Assembly (NCBI GenBank): GCA_014859965.1 | Contig: JACZKQ010000165.1 | Coordinates: 1-41,903 of the forward strand | Direction: 5' to 3' | From: Phycisphaerae bacterium | GTDB lineage: Bacteria; Planctomycetota; Phycisphaerae; Sedimentisphaerales; Anaerohalosphaeraceae | Length of the DNA stretch: 41,903 nt | Part shown: one piece after another, positions 1 through 7,159 of the stretch | Numbering within the stretch: the stretch's first letter is position 1 | How the letters are laid out: each line of letters begins with the position of its first letter | Program-made: the position numbers and the translations under genes | The notes under the pieces: generated by a model | Seen by the model: the letters and a program-made list of their open reading frames with translations, nothing else | Told to the model about the DNA's origin: nothing | The model's database searches: none

Positions 1-214
1 GCGACAAGCACCCCGTTTTGGAAAAACAAACCCAATTTCAAAACCCACGTGAAATCATAAATAACTGTAAATAAAAGGCTTATGAAAAACAACAAAGGAG
101 GGTGCGAAGAAGCAAACCCAAAAACAAACCCAATCAAACCCAATGTTAACCCAATCACCCCCGGCCGAAACACCCCTCTAACCCCACACGCCAACTCTTG
201 AACTAATCCCTGCT
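1..214. other. Gene-free left edge with CCC-run motif
   Basis: No coding region is supported here. At 113-162 the motif CAAACCCAAT recurs imperfectly: C-runs lie at 117-119, 129-131, 139-141, 150-152 and 158-162, separated by 5-9 bases. On the minus strand these are G-runs just downstream of the mlaF stop codon, so they lie in the 3' region of that transcript. Isolated similar runs occur at 31-33 and 44-46. A G-quadruplex or termination role is only an inference. No gene follows mlaF before the window edge. Confidence 0.5.
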
Positions 215-1048
215 CTACTCGAAATCTTCCGGCCCATACTGCGTCTGAAACCGCGTCCCGCCCAACCGCAAAGCCGCCAAATCCGCCTCCCCAACCTGAC
301 CATGAATAAACTGCTGCACCACCGAATGAGGATGATTCCGAATGTGATCGGCGTCGCCGTCGGCAATCACCTTGCCCTCGTGCAGCATGATAATCCGGTC
401 GCCGATCTTATAAGCACTGTGCATATCGTGAGTTACGACAACACTCGTAATCTTCAGTTCCCGCTGCAGCTTCAAAATCAGCTCATTAATCACATCCGAC
501 CGGATCGGATCCAGCCCCGTCGTAGGTTCATCATACAAAATAACCTCCGGATCCAGCGCAATCGCCCGCGCCAGCGCAACCCGCTTCTGCTGGCCGCCCG
601 AAAGCGATGCCGGAAAATGCTCCTGGTAGCCGTCCATGCCCACCACGGCCAGCTTGCGCTTGACCAGTTCGTCGACTTCTCGCCAGTTGTCGACTTTATG
701 ATGCTGCCGGATCGGGAAAACGATGTTTTCGTACACCGTCAGGCTGTCAAAAAGCGCCCCCATCTGAAAACAAAAGCCGAACTGCGTCCGAATTCGCGAC
801 AGTTCCCGTTCGCTCAGATCGTCGACCCGTTCGCCCTTGAAATAGACCTCGCCGGACGTGGGCCGCTCAAGGACGATCAAGTGCTTCATCAAAACCGTTT
901 TCCCGCATCCGCTGGGACCAATAATTGCAGTCGTCTTGCCCTTTTCGAACGCCAGCGAGATATTCTTGAGCACTTCCTTGCCGTTGAACCTCTTGACAAG
1001 GTTCCGGATCACGATGATGCCGTCATTTTTGTCAACCTGCTTGGCCAA
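215..1048 (-). CDS. mlaF: ABC transporter ATP-binding protein, MlaF-type
   Basis: The 277-residue ATPase would energise a Mla-type phospholipid or retrograde-lipid transporter at the inner membrane. Visible motifs are Walker A GPSGCGKT near residue 42, a Q-loop in FGFCFQMGALFDSLTV (the GALF/DSL signature typical of MlaF/Ttg2A), the ABC signature LSGGQQKRVALARA near 150, Walker B VILYDEPTTGLDP and the switch His in VVTHDM. The length matches the family. It starts 12 bases after the mlaE stop on the same strand, so the two form an operon. No mlaD substrate-binding gene follows in the remaining 214 bases. The subfamily is inferred from the motif set and the MlaE neighbour. Confidence 0.93.
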   Translation of the reverse strand: MAKQVDKNDGIIVIRNLVKRFNGKEVLKNISLAFEKGKTTAIIGPSGCGKTVLMKHLIVLERPTSGEVYFKGERVDDLSERELSRIRTQFGFCFQMGALFDSLTVYENIVFPIRQHHKVDNWREVDELVKRKLAVVGMDGYQEHFPASLSGGQQKRVALARAIALDPEVILYDEPTTGLDPIRSDVINELILKLQRELKITSVVVTHDMHSAYKIGDRIIMLHEGKVIADGDADHIRNHPHSVVQQFIHGQVGEADLAALRLGGTRFQTQYGPEDFE

Positions 1049-1060
1049 GTCGGGTCCTCT

Positions 1061-1870
1061 TTAAAGAAGGGATTGCACCGGCCAGAATGTAGAGTAGATG
1101 GCCTTCATCACGACAGCGAATATGAAATTCAGCGCCAGAATCGTGATAAAACTGCCCACAAATGCCTCGGTGCACGCCTGCCCCACGCCCTGGGCGCCTT
1201 CCCGGCACGTAAAGCCTTTATAGCAACTGATCAACGCGATCGCCCCGCCGAAAAAGAATCCCTTCACCACACCGGTCGAAAGGTCCCACAATTCCACACC
1301 CTGCGCGCTGAAATCCCAGTACGCGCGGCTGTTGATGCCCAACTGGATCACGCTGACAAAATAGCCGCCGAGAATGCCCAGCAGATCCGCGTAGATGATC
1401 AGGAAAGGCGTCAGAATCAAACAGGCCAGGAACCGGGGCGCGACGAGGTATTTGACCGGATCGGTGCCCATGCTCTGGACGGCTGCGATCTGCTCGGTTA
1501 CGTTCATTGTTCCCAACTCGGCGGTCAGTGCGCCGCCGACGCGGCCGGCGAGCATGACGGCGGCGAGAACGGGGCCGAGTTCCTTGACGACCGCTATATT
1601 GATAAGTACGCCAAGCCGTTCTTCCAGGCCCATTCCGGCCAACTGATCGTAGGCCTGAATGGCCAGGACCATGCCTACGAATGCGCCGGTAATCATGATG
1701 ACGGGGACGCTGCGGACTCCGATCGTGAACATCTGGGCCCAGATGAGGCCGTAGGCCCTTGGCTGGCAGCAACTTACGGCGGAACGGTTGAGCGCCCTTG
1801 CGAGGAACTGGGCGAACCGCCCTGTGTTGGCGATGCTCTCTATTGTTTTTTCGCCTAAAGCTGCTATCAT
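1061..1870 (-). CDS. mlaE: ABC transporter permease, MlaE family
   Basis: This membrane permease of a Mla-type lipid transporter would form the channel partner of the adjacent ATPase. The frame stays open upstream to 2140, but the first 90 codons are basic, low in family character and lack a ribosome site. I chose ATG at 1870 (MIAALGEKT), giving 269 residues, the usual MlaE length of about 260. Family features are the conserved stretch GAFVGMVLAIQ, the VVKELGPVLAAVMLAGRVG segment with E-L-G-P, and several hydrophobic helices ending near FIFAVVMKAIYS. No strong Shine-Dalgarno was seen before the chosen start, so the exact start is moderately uncertain. Confidence 0.9.
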   Translation of the reverse strand: MIAALGEKTIESIANTGRFAQFLARALNRSAVSCCQPRAYGLIWAQMFTIGVRSVPVIMITGAFVGMVLAIQAYDQLAGMGLEERLGVLINIAVVKELGPVLAAVMLAGRVGGALTAELGTMNVTEQIAAVQSMGTDPVKYLVAPRFLACLILTPFLIIYADLLGILGGYFVSVIQLGINSRAYWDFSAQGVELWDLSTGVVKGFFFGGAIALISCYKGFTCREGAQGVGQACTEAFVGSFITILALNFIFAVVMKAIYSTFWPVQSLL

Positions 1871-2284
1871 GTGCGCACTCGGCCCGTATTCAAAACGATG
1901 CTTTACGTTCTGATATCGGCGTGAAACAGGACGAATTTCAGCAAAACACGCATTTGGCGCGAACATTCGACACATGAAACCGTCGCCGATGCGACTCAAT
2001 CGCGGTGTCTGTGTTTTGGTTTTCCGCCGCTGGTTTTTACCGGTCCTGAAACCCGGAACGGTCTGGGGGAGTAAGCAGGCCTTTATTCCGGCATTCCAAA
2101 AAGCTCGCACAAAATACCCCGGAACGCCCATCTTGCCCATTTTTACTCAAGTTTTTTTCGCCTCCCTCCCGATACCCATATTATCGAAATTGCCCGTCTT
2201 GCCTGTTTTAACGCAAGGCGACCAGGTCGGATACCGGAAGGCAAACGAAGGACCGCATTGTTATCGAAAGCAGGAAAGAATCTT
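1871..2284. other. Divergent intergenic region mlaE / B12-fold gene
   Basis: About 410 bases separate mlaE (minus) from the next gene (plus). The sequence is pyrimidine-rich on the plus strand around 2140-2215, with the imperfect repeat TTGCCC(A/G)TCTTGCC. It must hold promoters for both directions, but no convincing -35/-10 pair was found. Reading frames crossing it look like extensions of neighbouring genes. Confidence 0.4.
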
Positions 2285-3076
2285 ATGGCAAAGAAGTATG
2301 TCCTCGAACGTTATCTTTCAAGACTCCTGGCAGGCGACAGGGCCGGATGCAGAGCTATTATCGAAGAGACCCTGAAGAGCGGCGTGCCGGCCAACACGGT
2401 TTACATGGACATCATTTGGCCGATCATGGTCGAAGTCGACAGCCTCTATCAGAACGATCAGATTGATTCGGCACAGGAGGCGTTTGCGACGCGCATCAAC
2501 CGCACGATTGTCGATCAGCTTCAGAATAAACTGCCCAGAAAGGCCGGGACAACGAAGAAGATCGTCGTTGCTTCCACGGCCGCCGAACAGGGCGAACTTG
2601 GCGCACAGATGATCACCGATCTGTTCGAGAGCGAGGGCTGGGACGCCCGGTTCCTCGGAAGCAGCGTCAACAACGACGACATCCTTTCGTTTGTGCATTC
2701 GTGGCGGCCTGATATCCTGCTGCTTTACGGGGTGACCGCCAAGGAAGCGCCTGCGGTTCGGTCGCTGGTCGACAAGCTCAAGACCGTAAACGCCTGTCCG
2801 CACATGAAAGTGATGCTCTCGGGCGGCATTTTCGACCGTGCGGCCGGTCTTTGGGAAGAAATCGGGGCCGACATGCACGCGTCGACCGCCGCCGAGGCGG
2901 TGCGTCTGGCGACGGTGCAGGAAACCGAGCTGCCGAAGCCGAAACGCACCATCAAGCGACGCCGGAAAGCCGCCGAGGCGATTGAGACAGGCGAGCCGGT
3001 TGAGATCGTCGAGGTCGAGGCGGTTGAGACAATCGAGACAGTCGATGAGCCGCAACTGGCCGGGGCTTTTTCGTAG
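2285..3076 (+). CDS. B12-binding-fold protein lacking the cobalamin His
   Basis: The 263-residue protein starts at ATG 2285 behind AGGAAAG. Residues about 8-85 form a helical B12-binding_2-type cap, and 90-205 form a Rossmann-like B12-binding domain (KKIVVASTA, DILLLYGVT, KVMLSGG). In related MerR/CarH-type sensors the pattern is E-Q-H-E-L-G; here it reads EQGELG, with Gly at 103 where the axial His should be. The helical cap has AQEAF (Ala66) where CarH-like proteins have Glu-His. A basic KRRRK patch and an acidic Glu/Val-rich tail follow. The fold assignment is fairly secure. Loss of cobalamin ligation is an inference from the sequence. A strong hairpin follows the gene. Function is unknown, possibly a sensory or partner protein. 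Confidence 0.75.
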   Translation: MAKKYVLERYLSRLLAGDRAGCRAIIEETLKSGVPANTVYMDIIWPIMVEVDSLYQNDQIDSAQEAFATRINRTIVDQLQNKLPRKAGTTKKIVVASTAAEQGELGAQMITDLFESEGWDARFLGSSVNNDDILSFVHSWRPDILLLYGVTAKEAPAVRSLVDKLKTVNACPHMKVMLSGGIFDRAAGLWEEIGADMHASTAAEAVRLATVQETELPKPKRTIKRRRKAAEAIETGEPVEIVEVEAVETIETVDEPQLAGAFS

Positions 3077-3118
3077 CCCGGGCCCGGCTGCGGGGGACTG
3101 ATTTTCGGCAGTCAAGCA

Positions 3119-3172
3119 GCATGCCGGCGCGCTTCGCCATGGTTTTTTTGCCGTGGCGGCGCGCCGGGATGC
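3119..3172 (+). terminator. Long hairpin after the B12-fold gene
   Basis: GCATGCCGGCGCGC at 3119-3132 pairs with GCGCGCCGGGATGC at 3159-3172 with one mismatch. An inner CCATGG/CCGTGG stem with a T-run lies between them. It lies 43 bases after the stop codon and before the ptsN promoter, so it is probably a terminator, although no T-tail follows the outer stem. Confidence 0.55.
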
Positions 3173-3239
3173 CGCCTGGCGGCCGGCGGCGGGGAGATTT
3201 GATGTTTGGCGGGGCGGGGGAAAAAGTTCAACTGCGGGG

Positions 3240-3268
3240 TTGCAGAGGCGGGGTTCACCTGCTATACT
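3240..3268 (+). promoter_or_regulatory. Sigma-70-type promoter for ptsN
   Basis: TTGCAG at 3240-3245 and TATACT at 3263-3268 are separated by 17 bases. The expected start of transcription is near 3275, giving a leader of about 45 bases before the ATG at 3321. Confidence 0.6.
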
Positions 3269-3320
3269 CAGGGATTCGTGCAATATTTAGTTTCCGGGTT
3301 CTTATAGACTGGATAGCGCC

Positions 3321-3779
3321 ATGATCCTGACACAGATCTTGCAGCCTACATGTATAAAAGTGCCTCTGGAAGGCAGTGACAAAGAAGCAGTGATTACCGA
3401 GTTGATCGACGTTCTGGCAGCGAATGACTATCTGCTGGACCGCAACGTGGTGCTCGAATCCGTGCTGCTCCGCGAACAGACGCGCAGCACCGGCATCGGG
3501 TCGGGGATCGCCATTCCGCACGGCAAGTGCGGCGGCGTGAAGGAACTGGTGATGGCGATCGGCATCACCGCTCAGCCGATCGACTTCGACAGCATCGACA
3601 ATCGCCCCGTGAAGATCGTGGTGCTGCTCGCCTCGCCGCTGGATCGCACCGGCCCGCACATTCAGGCCCTGGCGCGCATCAGTCGTCTGATGCTGGACGA
3701 CGGCTTCAAGACGAAACTCGAACAGGCCGCCACTGCCGAAGAGGTGTACACCCTCATCAGCAGCAAGGAACACGAGTAG
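3321..3779 (+). CDS. ptsN: PTS EIIA-Ntr-type (PtsN-like) protein
   Basis: This 152-residue single-domain EIIA of the fructose/mannitol/nitrogen type would accept phosphate from NPr/HPr on a His and regulate, rather than transport. The phospho-acceptor is His67 in GSGIAIPHGK, preceded by the characteristic V-L-x-R-E-x-x-x-S-T-G-I-G block (residues 48-60). The C-terminal half contains IVVLLASP and HIQALARISRLM, typical of the family. No transport EIIB/EIIC domains are nearby, which favours a regulatory PtsN role. It has its own promoter, and a palindromic repeat lies downstream. PtsN versus a fructose-specific EIIA cannot be settled from sequence alone. Confidence 0.88.
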   Translation: MILTQILQPTCIKVPLEGSDKEAVITELIDVLAANDYLLDRNVVLESVLLREQTRSTGIGSGIAIPHGKCGGVKELVMAIGITAQPIDFDSIDNRPVKIVVLLASPLDRTGPHIQALARISRLMLDDGFKTKLEQAATAEEVYTLISSKEHE

Positions 3780-3843
3780 CAGCATTACGAGGAATCCCTT
3801 CCGTGGAGGCGAGCCGCTGTTTGCGCGCTTCGCCGCTCCGCAT

Positions 3844-4094
3844 GCAGGGCAAACGCATTCTCCTGATAACTCGCTGCGCAGGCGTCGCTGGAAGGACCGA
3901 GCAAAACCGCTCGGGGCCCCAGTCAATCATGTCCATAACTGGACACCCGGAATAATGAAAAGTGCGTACCGCATGCTATTTTCAGAGCAGAGGCCAAAAT
4001 CCCCCCCCCGGCGAAAAGATGCTCCCAATTTTGGCCTCTGCCCAAACGGTTTTGCTCTCCAAAGTCGCCGCGGGCCGGGTTTTGGGATGCGGAC
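3844..4094. repeat. Palindromic intergenic repeat, copy A (interrupted)
   Basis: This stretch matches the reverse complement of 36537-36716. The core runs from GAGCAAAACCG (3899-3909) to CGGTTTTGCTC (4047-4057). Inner arms AGAGGCCAAAAT and ATTTTGGCCTCT would fold into a hairpin of about 90 bases once the 68-bp insertion at 3923-3990 is removed. A left flanking module begins GCAGGGCAAACGCATT (3844). The right flank ends TTTTGGGATGCGGAC. No coding potential was recognised, and the remaining bases up to fliS at 4198 contain nothing clear. Confidence 0.85.
3923..3990 (+). mobile_element. 68-bp insertion element, copy 1
   Basis: It is identical over 68 bases to 6573-6640, and identity extends to the flanking CCCCAG and AG. 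It interrupts the palindromic repeat. The inverted copy at 36.6 kb reads straight through CCCCAGAG at the matching point, giving an empty site. It has two hairpins, TGTCCA/TGGACA around loop TAAC near the left end and TGAAAA/TTTTCA near the right end. There is no reading frame and no clear target duplication. The mobile nature is inferred from two occupied sites and the empty sites. Confidence 0.7.
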
Positions 4095-4197
4095 GAGCAT
4101 AGAGTGCGACAGCCCTGGCTCCACATGCCCCTTGCAGGAACAATGTCACAGACGCTGTACGGCCGCACTGAGGGGTTTTCGGGGGCATTCAAGAGGA

Positions 4198-4533
4198 CTA
4201 ATCGCCGGCGAGGGTTTTCCAGCTTTGATTGATCTCTTCGAGGAGGGCTACGGCTTCACGGAGCATCTGCGGGTTGTGCTCGGTGTTGGCCTTGGTGAGA
4301 TGGCGGCTGAGGAAATTGTAGATTCGGTTGAGGTTTTTGGCGACGTTTGAGCCGCCTTCGAGGTCGAGCGAGGAGTTCAGTTCGATAATAATGTCCTGTG
4401 CGGCCTTTATGCCGCTGCTGGCGGCCGGGACGTTGTCGGCGTCGAGTTCACGGATCGCCTGTGTGAGATACATCATAGCCTTCTCATACAGTATCGTGAT
4501 GATCTTATCCGTATGTACGCTCAGTCCGGGCAT
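4198..4533 (-). CDS. fliS: Flagellar export chaperone FliS
   Basis: FliS is the cytosolic chaperone that binds flagellin C-termini before export. The 111-residue, almost wholly helical protein shows family landmarks: ITILYEKAMMYLTQAI near the N-terminus (the L-Y-D/E-x-A helix), KAQDIIIELNSSLDLEGGSNVAKNLNRIYNF in the middle and LEEINQSWKTL at the C-terminus. I chose ATG 4533, which sits 9 bases after GGAG. An in-frame TTG at 4539 would be too close to that site. It stands alone, with no flagellin or FliD neighbour in the window. The chemotaxis operon at 17-24 kb suggests a motile organism. Confidence 0.88.
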   Translation of the reverse strand: MPGLSVHTDKIITILYEKAMMYLTQAIRELDADNVPAASSGIKAAQDIIIELNSSLDLEGGSNVAKNLNRIYNFLSRHLTKANTEHNPQMLREAVALLEEINQSWKTLAGD

Positions 4534-5121
4534 TTCCAATTACTCCATGCACACTATCATACTAAACTATACAAAACAATCGACGCGGCGACGGCCAAAG
4601 ACCAGAAAATAATTGTCTTGGCCGCAGACGGGGAGGCGGATACAGGAAAGGCCTATAATACTACTGGCAACGCGATTGTTTTGGCGGGCGGGCGTCACCT
4701 GAAAAAAGGCTGCTGGGGCGCGGCGCGGCCGATTAAAGGAAACGGCGTGTTTGGGCCGATTATAAGGACTGACCTCTTACAGTTTACTGCCCACGACTTT
4801 CGCATTGGGAATTGAATCAACGCCCTGGAGCGCTGATAAACAAAAGCGAACAAAACAAGCGGAAGCGTGGGCGGTTTATGCGCGGGGTGTGCTGGTTCAG
4901 CGAGAATGTGTACAGGTCCGCGGATGTTCAGGGACACGCTGCGGATCAGCAGGAACTTGACTATGCGGAAGCTGCTTACCTTGCTCTAAACCCCTGTGAC
5001 TACGCTTGAGCGGGCAATCAGCGAGCGGCGATCTATGGACAGGCAATGTCTACACAAAAAATAGAGCAGTCCCTTTTTTAATTACCCCCCCGAAATTAGT
5101 GGTTTTTTTGTGGCGGATTTG
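4534..5121. other. Gene-poor stretch upstream of fliS
   Basis: Short open frames here have no family character and no good ribosome sites. Two direct copies of GGCCGATTA lie at 4727-4735 and 4754-4762. The second resembles a sigma-28 -10 (GCCGATTA) with TAAA 17 bases upstream, two more than ideal. A TATAAT at 4653 lacks a good -35. No gene is called. Confidence 0.4.
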
Positions 5122-5149
5122 TTGTGGTGCTGGGGGCGGGTGGTATAAT
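5122..5149 (+). promoter_or_regulatory. Promoter of the membrane-protein cluster
   Basis: TTGTGG at 5122-5127 and TATAAT at 5144-5149 have a 16-base spacer, about 60 bases before the ATG at 5211. It is probably the promoter for the 5.2-7.0 kb genes. Confidence 0.6.
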
Positions 5150-5210
5150 GAAGGCGACGGTGCGGGTCGGGAGCGGATCATAGGCATGCTTGTGGTGAAG
5201 GGGATGTGAA

Positions 5211-6218
5211 ATGGCCGGGAACGCTCAAAGGAGAAGGGGGCAGAAGGTCTGGACGGGGATTGCTGTCTTCTTGACAGTGATCATTCTCACAAGCGTGATC
5301 TGTTTGGGTCTGGTGCGAAGGCCCATACCGCGGGGGACGGCCGCAGGCTTCTGGTACGCTGCAGCGGGTGTGAGGATCGCCCCGTGTCTTGGTTCGGACC
5401 TTGGTGGTCACCCGGCTGTTCACATCGGCGATCAGGAATGCGTTTATGAAGTACGCGGTATTGACTTCTGGGCAACATACTCCGTGCCAACCAGCGAGGT
5501 TAGGGATACTTTCGACAAGGCACGCACAGCCTTGGAAAGACGGGTCGCTGAAGGCGGTTCAGACTGGTGGCCTACCTTGGGATACGTCCTGTGGCTTAAC
5601 GATCCAAATACAGATCGAACGTCGCTGGAAGCGCTGGTCACCAAGATGGAGGAAGGCTTCTGCGAGATGCGTCGTCAGAGGGGCAGCAGCGGGAGCGATG
5701 GCATCGCACTGAGCCAACACGGGCTTGAGTGGCAAATGGCCCAGGCCAAATGGGATTGGGCGAGTTTTGTTTTTGAGTCTCTGTATCTTGGCGGACTCGT
5801 ATGGTTCGCGTTGTGGCCGGGCATAAAAGGCAAAGGTGTCAGGTCATGGGCATGGCGATTGGGGCTGCTGCCGGTCCTGTTGATGCTGCCATGCTGGATG
5901 GGCTACGGTACCCTCGCGGTGGACATGCGTCACCCTATGCCGGGTATGCGGATTTTGTATCCGTGGCTTTTGATCTCGTTGCCGCCCGGACATATGAATG
6001 CGGCCGACATACTGATCGTGCAGCACATCCCGCCGATTCTGGCACCTTTGTCATACGGTGGACAGTGGCATGTCTCGGTGTTGTCGATGTTAGCCGAATA
6101 TGGCGGAGAGCACACGATGTGGGGCCCGACATACATGATTGGCGCTGGTGCAGCACTGGCGGTGTGCGTCCTGGCCGTTGCGACTGTTGGTAGACGATTA
6201 CAGACGCAGTCCCTTTAA
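5211..6218 (+). CDS. Hypothetical multi-pass membrane protein
   Basis: I do not recognise a family for this 335-residue protein. It begins with a positively charged stretch and a hydrophobic helix (about residues 17-37). A soluble extracytoplasmic region of about 150 residues follows, with a helical Glu/Arg-rich part. The C-terminal half holds several hydrophobic segments (about 190-205, 215-235, 245-265, 310-330). The start is supported by AAGGGG before ATG 5211 and an upstream promoter. The next gene begins 4 bases after its stop, so they are probably co-transcribed. The sequence of hydrophobic helices suggests an inner-membrane location. No catalytic motif was seen. Confidence 0.7.
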   Translation: MAGNAQRRRGQKVWTGIAVFLTVIILTSVICLGLVRRPIPRGTAAGFWYAAAGVRIAPCLGSDLGGHPAVHIGDQECVYEVRGIDFWATYSVPTSEVRDTFDKARTALERRVAEGGSDWWPTLGYVLWLNDPNTDRTSLEALVTKMEEGFCEMRRQRGSSGSDGIALSQHGLEWQMAQAKWDWASFVFESLYLGGLVWFALWPGIKGKGVRSWAWRLGLLPVLLMLPCWMGYGTLAVDMRHPMPGMRILYPWLLISLPPGHMNAADILIVQHIPPILAPLSYGGQWHVSVLSMLAEYGGEHTMWGPTYMIGAGAALAVCVLAVATVGRRLQTQSL

Positions 6219-6222
6219 TTAA

Positions 6223-7034
6223 ATGCGCAGAATGAAGAAAACACGTGTAATTCTAATTATATGTGGTGTCAGCTTGGCAATGGCGGTGCTCTGCACAATT
6301 CTTGCATGGACATTACATGTTTGGTTGCGGAAGGAGTCCCCTCCTCCGTATTGGTATGTTATGCCGGAGTCTGAGTACGTGCGGTTTGATGATCGCGGGA
6401 AAGATGCGGCAGCCAGATGGCTGCAGAGCGAGCCAAGCAGAGCATCCTTGATGGAACTTAATGAAAAGAGCCGTTATTCCCATGATGAGTGGCTGGCTCG
6501 GGGGCGAAGGATAAAACATCTTGAGGACTCGTTGATTGAATTGTACGTGGACGCAGATTGCGGCATCCCCAGTCAATCATGTCCATAACTGGACACCCGG
6601 AATAATGAAAAGTGCGTACCGCATGCTATTTTCAGAGCAGAGAAAGTATTCTGGACGCGCTCTTTGCAGTGGGCACGGCTAAGAGCGTCAATGTTTTAGT
6701 AGAGTCATTTCGAGAAGACGAACTGTCTGACGGCCAGAAGAATTGGATAGCGGCAATTATCGGCAAGAATGGCGACACCAGTGTAGGGCCGATCTTGATG
6801 AGCCTGATTGAGGAGATTCAACTTGAAGAAGCTTCGCCTGATTCCGACAGAGTTCTGAAATTGAATCTGCTCAGTGCGTTAATGCCACACGCGCCAGAGA
6901 AGACAAAAGAGTATTTGCTCAGCATGCAGAAGGACCCCGGCATGCAGCGGCATCAAAAGACAATAGAATACTTTTTGGAGACCATTGAAAACGCGAGAAA
7001 AGTGCATGGGGTCAGCGCCGCACCGGCCTCATGA
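6223..7034 (+). pseudogene. Membrane-anchored helical protein broken by 68-bp insertion
   Basis: The frame starting at 6223 has an N-terminal membrane anchor (about residues 9-33) and runs 116 codons before entering the 68-bp element, where TAA at 6586-6588 ends it. Beyond the element the frame resumes, offset by two, and runs to 7034. Deleting exactly 6573-6640 joins them into one uninterrupted 247-codon frame, reading GIP-R-ESILDALFAVG across the junction. The C-terminal part is helical with HEAT-like spacing (VGTAKSVNVLVESF, DTSVGPILMSLIEE), a weak assignment. GTG at 6612 could restart translation, giving a 140-residue soluble fragment. Function is unknown. Confidence 0.8.
6573..6640 (+). 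mobile_element. 68-bp insertion element, copy 2 (inside a gene)
   Basis: It is identical to 3923-3990, in the same orientation and at the same CCCCAG^AG target. Hairpin 1 is TGTCCA 6580-6585 with TGGACA 6590-6595. Hairpin 2 is TGAAAA 6606-6611 with TTTTCA 6629-6634. At 68 bases it shifts the host frame and brings in a TAA. The length and boundaries are fixed by frame restoration here and by the empty site at 36.6 kb. Site preference, lack of target duplication and subterminal hairpins resemble small IS200/IS605-derived elements, but no transposase end was recognised. Confidence 0.7.
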
Positions 7035-7050
7035 GAGATTGGCGTACTTG

Positions 7051-7086
7051 GGGCAAATGACCGTACCAGATACGGTTATTTTGCCC
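7051..7086 (+). terminator. Inverted repeat after the broken gene
   Basis: GGGCAAATGACCGTA pairs with TACGGTTATTTTGCCC around a 5-base loop with small bulges. It lies 17 bases after the stop at 7034. It is a plausible terminator although no T-run follows the stem. Confidence 0.5.
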
Positions 7087-7159
7087 GCGAGCGCAATATG
7101 TATCTTACACACGTTTGGCCACCGGTTTGAGCCGTGGTCCCTTCAGTTTGGAGTTTAAC

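Noticed and set aside
302-1858. 518-codon plus-strand frame across mlaF and mlaE
   Set aside because: It is antisense to two clear ABC transporter genes and the product has no recognisable domain.
1871-2140. N-terminal extension of mlaE up to 2140
   Set aside because: These 90 codons are basic and unlike MlaE, and would give 359 residues against a usual 260; ATG 1870 yields the expected protein.
4513-5009. Two overlapping plus-strand frames of 100 and 65 codons upstream of the membrane-protein cluster
   Set aside because: They lack ribosome sites, domains and protein-like composition. I see no reason to call genes here.
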